A stretch of DNA of 64,000 bases from Boswellia sacra (Eukaryota > Streptophyta > Magnoliopsida > Sapindales > Burseraceae): positions 248,001 to 312,000 of the forward strand of contig SNVD02004565.1 of NCBI GenBank assembly GCA_013180625.2, given 5' to 3'. The notes beneath the pieces were generated by a model. That model was given only the letters and a program-made list of their open reading frames with translations, had not been told where the DNA came from and searched no databases. Positions 1 through 10,856 of the stretch are shown here, one piece after another. Position 1 is the stretch's first letter. Each line of letters starts with the position of its first letter. The position numbers were made by a program, and so were the translations under genes.

Positions 1-13
1 GAAGCAGCTGACA

Positions 14-540
14 TGAGCACCGAATACTCTTTCGGACATATCTTGAGATAGAAATATCAAAATGACTTGATTCTTATGGCATTGGAAAAAGGACTTAATG
101 GGACACATTTTATATGTTTTAAATAAATTCAAATTTCAAATGGAAGGCTGACATAATTGACATGCAATTTGGTGGACTGACACAAAGAAGAAAAATCAAC
201 TCATATGAGTACCAAATGATTTATTATCCATATCTTGAGCTAGAGATATCCAAATGACTTGATTCTTGTGGCATTAGAAAGATGATTCAATGTATCACAT
301 TTCATATTCTTTGAAGAAATTTAAATTTCAAATGGAAGGCCGACATAATACATATGCAAGTCGATGGACTGACACATGGAAAAAAAATCAATTCACATGA
401 GCGGTGAATGGTGTTTTGGCCATATCTTGAGCTAAAAATATTCAAATGACTTGGTTCTTGATGCATTGGAAAGCTTATTCAAATCTGAAGATCTTTTATG
501 TTTTGTATATTTTCAAATTTCAAATGAAACATTGAAAAAA
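14..540. repeat. 192-bp tandem repeat, about 2.7 diverged copies
   Basis: Three diverged copies start at 14, 206 and 398, an exact 192-bp period. Shared landmarks in each copy are CATATCTTGAG, AAATGACTTG.TTCTT and GCATT.GAAA, followed by a TTTCAAAT run and (copies 1 and 2) a GGACTGACACA block. No copy has a convincing reading frame. The array runs straight into an LTR-like promoter region, so it may be the U3 part of an LTR whose left end lies outside the window. Confidence 0.7.
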
Positions 541-559
541 GTGATAGAAAAGATTACAG

Positions 560-872
560 TTTTTACGGTGGGCAGAAAATTTGGAGTTGGTGTCTTCACT
601 TGATTAAGTTCATCCCATTTGCCTATAAAAGGAGCCCTTCTCCCATGCATTCAAACAGAGTAAGAGAGGCATCTATCAAGCAAAAAACAAGAGAAATATC
701 AAGTCTAGAGAGCTTTTATATTCTTTATCTACTCTTTGAAGAGAGTTGTACTTTTGTTGTAAAAATTTTCATACAATGTGTATTTACAAGTTTTCGTACA
801 ACTATACATGATTAGCCCATTAAACAATGTAAATAATAATGTGTATTTACAAGTTTTCGTACAACTATACAT
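560..872 (+). mobile_element. LTR-like fragment (U3/R-type, partial)
   Basis: The core-promoter-like motif CCTATAAAAGGAGCCC (about 621-636) is followed by a purine-rich leader and a GAGAGTTGTACTTTTGTTG stretch, the usual composition of a plant LTR around TATA and R. A 35-bp direct repeat (775-809 and 838-872, offset 63 bp) closes the region. I see no partner LTR, primer-binding site or target-site duplication. This is an inference from composition, and a degenerate solo LTR or LTR end fits best. Confidence 0.4.
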
Positions 873-1015
873 TGTAATCATGTGCTACTATAAAAAAATG
901 TACTATACAATAATGTGTTAGTGTCCAGAAACTATAAACAAAACAAAAATGTGTAACTAAACATAATATATACAAAAAAAAATAGGTGATCTCATAGTCC
1001 CAACATGCTCGGCTG

Positions 1016-4000
1016 CTACTCGACCTCCGCTGAATCAACGTCGTCATGGGCAATAGTGGTCATAACATCCCCAAACACGTCATCAGCAGTCGCGGTAGTG
1101 GCTGCAACATCAGCAGGCACTACCGGTTGAGGCAACAGCCCCTGAGGCACAGGAGGTCTAGGCACCGTGATGGTCGGGGCGGCCTCTTGTGCCTGTGTGT
1201 TTTCGCGACTGAGCCAAAGTTGTACCGCCATTCTCTCTCGGCATTCGTCGTCCGGGAATGCCTTAATCTCAGTCAGTGGAACACCCCCCGCTAGGAACTC
1301 GATGTACTTCAAACAGTACACGCCGCATGCCCCTCCCCCAGGCTCCTGCTGTGGCACCTGCTCCACGTCCTCGATTCGCATAATGTCAAATGGGGTTGCG
1401 GGATAGTCAGGAATATCGTAAACCTCCATTGACACCATACGGGGTAGTATCTCAGCGAGGCACTGGACTGTCTGCATGACTATGTCTGCAGAAGTATGAC
1501 CAATAGATGAGTCGTATATGGAAATGTGACGGCGATTCAATTGCACCTCAGCTGCCACCCAATGATCATCGGTGAGGTGAACTGGGAGATAGAGCTGAAA
1601 ACGAATTGACAACATGGAAATGGAAATCAATCACAACATTTTAAATAAGATAGCAAATACTAACTCAGTGAATATAAATGTTCTCACCCTGTCCACGTCG
1701 ACCCATGGTGTTCCAGCGAGAGGCATCTGTCCCAGGACATACTGGACCATGTCCTCCTCACTCACCCAACTAATGTCGTCCAGTCTCTCCGAGTATAGCT
1801 CCCACAACGACTTCATTTTCAACTGCAAGTTCATGAGTTCAGTTAGCGCATTGAAGGAATCATAAATTACAAGTGACAAAAGTGAAAGTAAGATGTCTAC
1901 AAAAAACGTACCCAAAAAGTGGTGTCCAGGAAAGCGGACCTCTGTACACCAGGTCTGGTCATGGCGCGAGCTCTGCACTGTAGCAACCACAAGTAGCTGT
2001 CTATGTGCTGAAAACAATAATTGCTATCAATATTAAATCCAAATGTATATAGCAATATTCGACATCCGGAGATGGTATGAATCTACCTCAGCTTCAAGCC
2101 ACTGTGATGGCTCGAGCAGCGTCTTGAAGAACTTACGATCTGCACTGTACATTGCCAAATCAGCGCGATCAGTTTTGGTGTCGTCCGCCAGCCACGCGTC
2201 GAATGCTTTAATGCCAACTTCTACTATCGGGGCACGTGGGTCGAAAAGTGGAATCGGAGGGCACAAGATGAGACCAGTTCCTACATCCGCTAATGGACCC
2301 TGAGATCGATTGTCTTCCGGCTGAGGAACAGGGGCCTCAGACTGTAGCTGCTGGTGGTTTGTGGCTTCCTTCTGCTTCTGAACCCTCGGCCTCTTCCTAC
2401 CTGGTGGACTGACAAAGGAGCTCCGCTTATGCTTAGCTAGAAGGAGGGGGCGACCCCGGCGTGAAATTAAGGCCGTCAGAGGAGCATCGGCAGCAGGAAC
2501 AGTCCTATCGACGGAATCAGGTTCTGCGACCGGCTGACCGTCACCATCATCAGCCGAACCTCCGTCGAAATCAGCATCTGCATCCTGAAATCAACCGAAC
2601 ATAACCATCAGCTTAAGCGTTTGTGGAGATGACAACGCACGGTATGTAAATATTGAAACGTACCGTGTCATCGTATCCGAAGTTGGCACTGAGGTCAAGA
2701 ATAGCATTGCGGAGAAGAGCTATCTCGTCCCGTATTTCCTTGTTCTCCTCCCGTAACAGGGCAAGTTCACGCAAAACTGTGCTTTGGAAGTCGTCATGGA
2801 CTGGCGGCACCTGTATTAGAAGAGTCACACGAGTCTTCATTAACCAACAGAGCATCAAATGTATACGGACAAGAATATTAATGTAAACTCGCATTACATA
2901 CCTACGAACTCGAAGGACCGTCGTATATAGGCGTTGGGTGGCTGGTTGCACGACCAGACGCCGTCGTCGATGCTCCTGGGTGTCTGGAACTATGGAACAG
3001 CTCCGGCGGTGGACTGAAAGGCCCTACGTCCATGTCAGGACTGGCCGTGTCTGTTACTGGCTCCACATCCGGCTCAAAAGGGGAACTAGGGCCAGCAGGA
3101 CGTGGATCTGGTGGTCCCTCCGGAGGTGGTGCTGAGGGACCCTCCGGCGGAGGTGCTGCTGGACCCTCCGGAGGAGGTGCTGATGGACCCTCCGGAGGTA
3201 GAGCAGCTGATCCCTCAGGGGGTGGAGTTGAAGGACCCTCGGGGGGTGGAGCTGGTCCCTCAGGGGGTGGACCTACTGGACCCTCTGGATGTGGACCTAA
3301 TGGGCCCTCAGGAGGTGGATCTGGTGGTCCCTCTGGAGGTGGAGCTGCAGGACCCTCCGGAGGAACTGGCTCAATGCTCTCCGCCGCTAATAATGGAGCA
3401 TCCACAGCTGTTGTCCAAGCCACATGTGCATCTCTATGGATGCCAACTACTTGAACGAGCCATGCATACCACTCCGTCTGCTGCTCCACATCGGACGGCT
3501 CTAAAACGATAAGCGGCCTAGCCTGCATCAAGATATAATCCATCACGCGAAACAGTTAATGTAGAGTGAACAAAAAACAAGACAATTCGATGTAACAGAG
3601 GATTCGTACTAACCCGCCTCCTAACCCTCAGTATATCGATGTAGGCAACGTTCTGGGCCGGGGTCTTAACTGTCTCCCACTTCAACAACCATGGTATCCT
3701 CGACTCGCACTCCTGGGGCACTCTTCCAAAATTATTGCCAAAGTAAGGCACGGCCTCGTACAACCAAACCTTAATTACATCGAACAGGTTAGTTAGTGAC
3801 ATGGACTATAATTACATCGAACAGAAATAAACACAGTCGCACACATGGATAGCAGTATGTACCTGAAAGGCGTACGGGCACCCCTCCAAGTTATATCGCT
3901 CCACATGGGCCGCCTTCGCTTGGGCTCGCCTCTTGTAATTTTCTAACCTCCCAACCAAAGCCCTCTTCATTGAGCCCAATGTCTTTTCATAGGACAAAGA

Positions 4001-4690
4001 ACCCCATGGATACGTATTAAATTCATCCAGTCTGTCCACAAAATTCAACCATGTCCGGGACACTTGTCGGCGTCTATCCCGTGCCATGAAAAAACGCTCA
4101 AGCACGTAGTACACGGCTAGCTTCACGGCATCCTCGTCTGGCATAGGAGACACATTCAAGTCCCTAAGTCTGGGATACAAAGTCATAAGATCCAAGTCGA
4201 CGCCATCGAAGTATGTATCCAACAATCGGCACGGATTCAACATCGTCGGTATTGGTGGCACCGTGGAAGCAAATCGTAATCCGGTTATCAAACCGAACTC
4301 GTGCGCAGAAAAACGAATTAGTCGTCCTAGAAATAAGGAAAAAAAATTACATAAGATGACAACTATAGTACAGTAAAATAACTAAAAATATCATACGTGT
4401 AAAACTAAGAATTTGTAACAACATTGTATCTGAAAACCATTTTTTTACCTTCAACAAGGAACCACATCTCCTGGTCGAACCCCACGGTGTTAACCTCCTA
4501 CTGAAGCACGTGGTGCGCCAACTGAGACGGAAAGGAGAGCCGACGGATGTCTAGGAGAAATCCGAAACATGTTGCACGAAACATCTCCTTCTGCCTCACA
4601 CTGAAGCTCGCCCGATCCATTGTATACAGTCCCAACCTGCCAAGTTTGTGACCACCGTATTGTAGTGCTCTGTATCCGGTGTCTTAAGCG
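1016..4690 (-). pseudogene. DUF1985 / ULP1-like cysteine peptidase gene, degenerate
   Basis: Transposon-borne relative of SUMO/ubiquitin-like-specific proteases. Reading the minus strand, coding-like exons are about 4690-4450 and 4326-3863 (DUF1985 domain with AHEFGLITGLRF), 3769-3614 (VWLYEAVPYFGN), 3522-2902 (proline-rich PPEGP repeats), 2812-2665 (heptad-like coiled coil), 2585-2089, 2010-1913 (HIDSYLWLLQCR), about 1820-1688 and about 1600-1016. The last carries the peptidase signature: His in DDHWVAAEV, Asp in ISIYDSS and Cys in GGACGVYCLKY. Introns have GT/AG ends. Breaks seen: an in-frame amber codon at 4498-4500 inside the DUF1985 domain, an upstream in-frame TAA, and a stop at the end of the proline-rich exon. 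Function as a protease is unlikely from this copy. The exact 5' end is not resolved. Confidence 0.7.
3104..3366 (-). repeat. 24-bp coding minisatellite (PPEGPxxP repeats)
   Basis: Eleven consecutive units of about 24 bp encode variants of PPEGPSAP on the minus strand within the ULP1-type gene; one unit is 7 residues long. Because the unit is a multiple of three, the plus strand and other frames also stay open across it (Gly/Ser-rich on the plus strand). Only the minus frame joins the flanking DUF1985 and peptidase exons. The encoded segment is probably a disordered linker. Confidence 0.85.
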
Positions 4691-4802
4691 TGAAGGACAG
4701 TCCAAATTCACCTGCCATTTGCTTCAATTGGCAAAAACAAGTCCATTATAGTTCAATATGAAACAAAAAGGCAAAAAAATAGCAAAAACCATGCATACTG
4801 CC

Positions 4803-4934
4803 TAAACGCTCGACAAATCTCGACAACACTCGACATAACCCGACAAGACTCGAAAGGTCTCGATAAATCTCGACTTGTCTCGATAACATAGGATAACACT
4901 CGACAACACTCGTTTGCCGAGTGTCGAGTGTCAC
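4803..4934. repeat. TCGA-rich block A (5' of ULP1-type gene)
   Basis: CTCGA or CTCGAC occurs about every 10-15 bp, starting with AACGCTCGAC, in the same orientation as block C at 9115. It lies just upstream of the ULP1-type gene as block C lies upstream of mudrA. This suggests that related promoter/terminal DNA precedes both genes. Confidence 0.65.
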
Positions 4935-5424
4935 TACCACAAAAAACGCTTTTGTAAATTTTCGACAACGACAAAGCTGAAACCAACCAGATACAATACA
5001 TTTTTCGTCCACATATATAAACATAAACGGCCTAAACATCACTAAACAGCCCTAAAACCACTGAACCAGTCAAAACAATAATGCAAAAACCACAAATTTC
5101 AATCCTACAACAGCCCTCGCGACGGCGGCTCGCGGCGCCAGCCGGTTTACCCCGACCATTCCCATATCAAACAATTTTGAAACTGTATGCACAAGACGAG
5201 AAAAAAAAAAGCATGGGCCGAAAATATTGTCTAAAGCAACGTTAAAGCCGTACCTCAATGCCGATGGGTGCTGCGGTTGGCAGGAGTTCCGATGATTGTC
5301 GCTGCGCGTCTGTTTGCATCCCAACCGTTGTCTGTGCGTTTCTGTGATTTTGGAGAGTTGACACGGTGTGTAGGACTAGACTAAATTTGTGTGAAGCGGG
5401 AAGTGACGGTCGAGAGAACTTTAA

Positions 5425-6015
5425 CTTTAAACCCTAAAGTTCGAGCTCTTGTGTCGCGTGTCAGTCTTCGAGGGTCGAGGTTCCAGACAAATTATCGGAT
5501 TCCAGGTCGAAGTCGAGGGTTTGTCGGATTCTGGATCGAGAGTCGAGGTTTGTGTGACGTGTTGGTCGAGCTTCGAGTTTTCGTGTGACGTGTTGGTCGA
5601 GCTTCGAGTGTTCGTGTGACGTCTTGACCGATCTTCGAGGGTTCGTCTGACGTGTGGATGGAGCTTCCAGTGTTCGTGTGACGTGTTGGTCGCGCTTCGA
5701 GTGTTCAGGTTACGTGTTGATCGAGCTTCGCGTGTTCGTGTTCAATATGATCGAGCTTCGAGGGTTCGTATGACGTGTTGATCGAGCTTCGGGGGTTTGT
5801 GTTACGTGTTGATCGAGCTTCGCTCATTTAAGTTATTTAAGTCGTATTTCGCGTGTCGTGTTGATCGAGCTTCGAGTTTTACCGTCGAGTGTCGTCTAGC
5901 ATTTTGGCCGAACACTCGTTTTCATTTTCTGTCTCTTTAATATATGTCGAGCGTCGAGTTTCGTCCGTCGAGTGGCGTCGACCGTTTGGACAGAACACTC
6001 GTTTCTTCGAGATTT
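5425..6015. repeat. TCGA-rich block B (3' of mudrA)
   Basis: Repeats of the type GTCGAGCTTCGAGTGTTCG separated by GTGTGACGTGTTG form an irregular array of about 30 bp period. Orientation is inverted relative to blocks A and C. Near its inner end, ATTTTGGCCGAACACTCG matches the reverse complement of the inner end of block C with few differences. It contains no real gene; the one open frame here follows the repeat. Confidence 0.75.
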
Positions 6016-6217
6016 CGAATCAGATTCGAAATGATTTTTCGTTGAACGTCAGGTAAGATTATTTAGTTTAACAACAACGCACATAAAGATGTGTTTAATA
6101 CAATAATATTGCTTTACAGTGACAAAATCCAACACCCAAAATATATTAATTTCAAAAGCTTAGGATTTGTTATAAAAAAAAAGAGACAATGTTGCAAACA
6201 TCAACATTTGGTATACA

Positions 6218-9035
6218 TCATCCCCTGTCATGCAGCGGAACTGGGTTTCGGCAAGTTTGACGATTGTGCCCAGAACTTCCACAACACCCGCAAGATCGAG
6301 AGGAGCTAGACTCACTGACAGAAGGGATTCGATTCCTCCAAGGACGACCGGCTGGTCTCCTCATGGCTGGCGGGAGAACCACTCTACTACGAACCTCCTC
6401 AGGAACCACCCAATCCTCACTAACTCCAACAGGAACTACTGGGAGAGCATATGCATGTAGTAATGTTTCAGTGGTATACCAATGGGCACAGTAATCATGG
6501 CACGTAAGTAGATTCATACGTTTGCATACTGCTAATACATGTGCACACGGAAGTTGGTCAAGATCAAACACCCGGCACGTGCATGTACGCGCGTGCATGT
6601 CAACTATGCAAACACGGTCGTTGCCTCTAACCTCATACATAGTAAGAGATATACCACTAACTCTCATACGATCTGCTTCTTTTAAACACTCCTCCATCAA
6701 CTTGTTTGCCCAGGGTGAGAGATGTAATTCTGAGTTAGAAAATAGTTGTCGACGCTCATAGAACCATTTCTGCAAGTTGGCCCGAAAATAATCAGCTAAC
6801 AACGTCACTGAGAGGAATCGATGGTGTCGCAAACAGCTGTTCATGGACTCAGCTATATTTGTTGTCATTATGTTATACCGCCGACCATGAAACTGTGAAC
6901 GTGCCCATTTCTCAACTCCGATCTCTCGAAGATAAGTTGCTGCTGCTGGCATATGCGATTCAATTTGTCGTATATGATAGTTGAAATCAGCACAATGATA
7001 TGTCCTTGCAGCGCGGTAGTACAATTCCAACAAAGTCTTGTCCTTGAACGTTGCCTTCAAGTTACCCTTGAGATGATGAGTGCACAATCCATGCAGTGCA
7101 TGAGGAAAAACTGCTACCACAACGCGTTCAATACTACGATGACGGTCAGAAATGAAGACAAGATCTCGAACATTTTGTACAACATGATCACGCAACTGTC
7201 TCATGAACCAGTTCCATGAGTCATCATTTTCAGAATGCCCTATTCCAAATGCCAAGGGGTATATTTGGTTATTACCATCCATACAAGAAGCCAAAAACAT
7301 TGTACCACTATATTTCCCTTTTAAAAAAGAACCATCAACTGCAATAACTGGCCTAATTGACGATGCAAATCCAGCAATCGAGGCCCCCATACTCATGAAA
7401 AAGTATCTAAAATGGTTCTCCTCATCAGTTTCTAACGACGTTTTGGTCTCCGGGTTTGCTTTCTCAATCATGTACATGTGCTGAGGGAGTAGTGTGAATG
7501 ATTCATCATGAGATCCGTGAAGTTCTTGCAAAGTTACCTCATTTGCCCTCTATGCCTTATTGTACGTGATATTAACACCCAATGACTCCTGAACATCGGA
7601 CATAATATCCTTTAGACGATATATTCTCGATGCCTCAACGAATTTGCTCTTAATATGTTTGCCAATGACATGTACAGTTGCCTGTTTGTGAACTGGGTGA
7701 AGTCCGGCTCCGAAGCATGTGTGGTGGTTCTTATACGTTTTCACTTGGAAGAAATGTGAATCCGCCACCTTTATGGCACGTAAACGCCATTTACAAGATT
7801 CAGCACGACATACAACCTCAAACCTTGTGGCGTTGGAGTTCCTCACCTTGAATTGAAAGTTTCGTCTTAATGCCAACATCGCTAACTTCTCTCGAAGCTC
7901 CGTTTCGCTGTTAAACATCTGTCCAACCCCAACCTCAATCTCGTCAACTACAAACGATGAGGCATCATCGCCTACTGTGGAGGGTGGATGCACGATAGGC
8001 GGCATCCACCTGAATGTGTTAGCCTGAGAGCTGTCATTATTCGACATCGGATCTTCCTGATGTCCATATACTGGACGAGTAGGTGTGGAGTGAATTGGAG
8101 GAGGCACGGTAGGTGTGGAGTGAATTGGAGGAGGCACGGTAGGTGTGGAGTGACACGGTAAACGGCTCATCCTGGTTCACATCATTCAAGATCTCCCGTT
8201 CTCCCTCATTATCGAAATGTGGACTGGCTACATTGTGCCTATCAACAACAAAATCATCCAATCCCTCAACATCATTCTCAATATGAACCGTGTAATCATT
8301 ATTGTCATCGTCAACATGCACACTAACATCATCACCACCATCATCAGTATCTTCGCAATATTTATTGCCACCATCGTCATCATTAACATCATCAATATTA
8401 CTTTGACTCTCAAACTCTCTAATGCTGTCAAGATGACGTACCAATCTCGATGGCATCGATGGAGGCACTCCTTCTTCATTTTCAAATAACACCCCTACCC
8501 CAAATGACTCATGCCCTGTATGCCCTGAACACTGCTCAAACTCAACACCAACATCGTCATTCAATTCTGGTTGTCCACAAATAGGAGTAGACTCACTTAA
8601 TTGGTTGCTCCCACTTGCTGAACGAAACAAAGAATGATGAGAAGATCCTTCTCGCCTACGTATTGCATCGGATCCTGACCCTGACCTCTGTCTTTGCTTC
8701 TCCCTATCTTCAACTTTAACAACTAATGGTGTATATGATTGTTGGTCCTCCAAACAATGTTGTATGAAAAAACAAACATCGTCGTCAGTCTCAATACGAA
8801 TCGGCATTAGAAGAACACCCTTACAAGCAAATTGAACCTCTAAACTCATTCTTTTCTTACGAAGATCCCAATCCATTTTAGTACTAATACAGTCAACCAA
8901 CTTGTTATAAGTAGCACACCTACGAATTATCAATAGCTTCCCCGTCCTACCGGCATACAAATAACTACCGTTCTCTTGTACAGTCCAAGAACCATTGTAT
9001 ACAATGAGTATGCATAAAGTTTCTATTTCCTGCAT
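6218..9035 (-). pseudogene. mudrA-like: mudrA-type MULE transposase, interrupted
   Basis: Cut-and-paste transposase of the Mutator superfamily. In minus-strand order: an N-terminal PB1-like region (from 9035), an acidic linker, a plant MuDR DNA-binding domain (VGQMFNSETELREKLAMLA, near 7910), the MULE transposase core (AVDGSFLKGKY, FISDRH and CTHHLKGN, the last being the C2H2 insertion motif), a SWIM zinc finger (CTCRVFDLDQLPCAHVLAVC) and a C-terminal CCHC-type knuckle (CGCCGSSGHNRQTC). Two breaks are visible: a frame change around 8037-8170, beside a 30-bp tandem repeat, and an in-frame amber codon at 7550-7552 between the DNA-binding domain and the core. The rest of the core is open to 6218. 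This copy is probably not autonomous, unless an unseen intron removes a break. Family assignment is firm. Confidence 0.88.
8081..8159. repeat. 30-bp tandem repeat at the mudrA frame break
   Basis: Two identical 30-bp units (8081-8110 and 8111-8140) plus a partial third, built on AGGTGTGGAGTGAATTGGAG. They fall exactly where the transposase reading frame changes, so slippage at this repeat is a simple explanation for the frameshift. Confidence 0.9.
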
Positions 9036-9114
9036 GATTGAGACATATCATATCATCATATAAGATCCGTGGACAAAAAATAATTACGAAATAGCTTGCA
9101 AAAGGACAAAAAAC

Positions 9115-9560
9115 GAGCGTTCTGCCAAAACGCTCGAAGACGCTCGACAAACACACTCGACACTCGACATATGTCACACGACACTCGAACTCGACTAAAT
9201 TTTGCATCCGACACTCGTCAACTTGTACACTCGACGCGATTACTCGAAAGCTCGACAAAATAAACTCGACGACTCTCGAAACACTCGACTTGCATGGTTC
9301 GAGACATATACAGGTCGGTTTCCCCGCGTCTGATACTCGACTCTCGACACGCGACACACGAACTTCCGCCGACGTCGTCAATCCACAAGACCCTCGATGA
9401 CACTCGAACCCGCGACACTCGAACCTATAATCGACGCAATGCCTAGACATTTGACACCAACATCCGAATTGTCGAGATTCTGTCCGACAGAACTTCTCGA
9501 CACTCGACGACACTCGACTACACTCGACGACACTCGAAGACACTCAAAGACAGTCGTCTT
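9115..9560. repeat. TCGA-rich block C (5' of mudrA)
   Basis: Dense CACTCGAC repeats, for example CGACACTCGACGACACTCG near 9497, in the same orientation as block A and inverted relative to block B. It lies immediately upstream of the transposase start and is the candidate right terminal/subterminal repeat of the MULE. Confidence 0.75.
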
Positions 9561-9599
9561 CTTCGACCTTCGACTGCGAAAACCTATTTTTGCACACTG

Positions 9600-10822
9600 A
9601 CAGTCAATTTCTAGCATTTTTTTCACACAGACGGCACTATCTCTACCCATAGTTCACATACATAACCTATTTTTAAGCTATATAATGCGGTTGTCAGTTA
9701 CCAAAGCGATCAATAACGAAAACACTATAAATACATTAAATTTTTATGCCATTTACAGAGAGATTAAGGAAAATTGTTCTTACGCGTTTTGTTTACTGCT
9801 TCAGATGTTGAGATTATTTTAGGACAGGGAAGTAAAGTGATTCAAACTGTTACTAGTTTTCGTTGTTCTTTGTTTTAATTTACTTTCTTCAAATTCGTCC
9901 AAGGATATGAAATAACATACGTTTGAGAATTTATCATAGTACAAGAATATTTTTATCTTTTAGACATAAAAGTATTTATAAAATGAAAAAATTTCAGAAC
10001 CTACCCATTTTTCAAACAAACCCCCTAAATTTATCTATTTTCTCAATTTTTCCTATATATAAACAGTCTACAAATCACCCAAATTAGGTTCTCGTTTTCC
10101 TCTCCGCCTTTCCTGTAGCCTCCTCAGTTCTCTTCTCCTTTCTCCTCAGCTCTCCACCCCTTCTCCACCGTTGCTCACCTCACAAGCCTAGCTCCTCTCC
10201 ATCTTGCTTTTCTCCGGTAGGAAGAAATGAAATTGATGAGGTTTTAGTGCCACGAAAAGTTTTTGGTTGTATAGAGGTTACTTCCATAACTTCTCTCTGA
10301 TTTGATTCTGCCGACACCTCAATCATCGCTGGAATTTGTATCACTTGTCATCTACAAAACGGAGGTTCGAAGGAGACAGTTAAGCGGATTTGGGTGAGTT
10401 GGACATGTGAAGATTGGGATATTACTTGGGGGCGTTTGATTGTTAAAAATGGTTGCAATGTTGTGGGTTTTGTGGGAAATCGTATGCGGGAGGTTGAGAT
10501 CGGTTGAAAATGGCAGATTTGCTGGGTTGAAAATGGCAGATTTGCTGGAGGTCGAAGATGAGGGAGGAAGGCAAAATGTACAAAAGTCTTGACAGTTTGT
10601 GCCAACTGCCAAATGTAAAGGGGACGTGAAGAAAATGAGAAGAAATAAATAAAATTTCATACTAAATTAATAATAACAACAGAAGAAGAACCAATCCAGA
10701 AGCTTCCCTTGACCTCTTCCCCGTAACTTCCTTTCATCAAACTATGAATGAACTGTACTCCATCTAATATATATTTTACTTCTTCAACTTTAATTCAATT
10801 AATAATATAACCTTGTTATAAA

Positions 10823-10856
<34 letters not shown>

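Larger units (their letters stand above)
870..9600 (-). mobile_element. Mutator-like element region with mudrA and ULP1-type genes
   Basis: A mudrA-type transposase remnant and a DUF1985/ULP1-protease gene lie in the same orientation. Blocks of CTCGA/TCGAG-rich DNA sit at 4803-4934, 5425-6015 and 9115-9560. The two blocks around the transposase are inverted relative to each other and share a short local match, so they behave like long degenerate terminal inverted repeats. MULEs that carry ULP1-like peptidases are known (KAONASHI in Arabidopsis, CUMULE in melon). It could be one compound element or two adjacent ones: the ULP1 gene has a TCGA block only on its 5' side. No clean 9-bp target-site duplication was found, so the outer limits are approximate. 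Confidence 0.6.

Noticed and set aside
5391..5588. 65-codon plus-strand frame in TCGA block B
   Set aside because: Arg/Val-rich translation follows the repeat itself; no domain, no splice context, inside transposon DNA.
8217..8489. Ile-rich plus-strand and Met-rich minus-strand frames
   Set aside because: Shadows of the acidic GAT/GAC-repeat linker of mudrA in other frames.
10348..10660. Two overlapping minus-strand frames, Pro/Ser-rich
   Set aside because: Overlap each other in different frames, no splice partners, biased composition; treated as chance.
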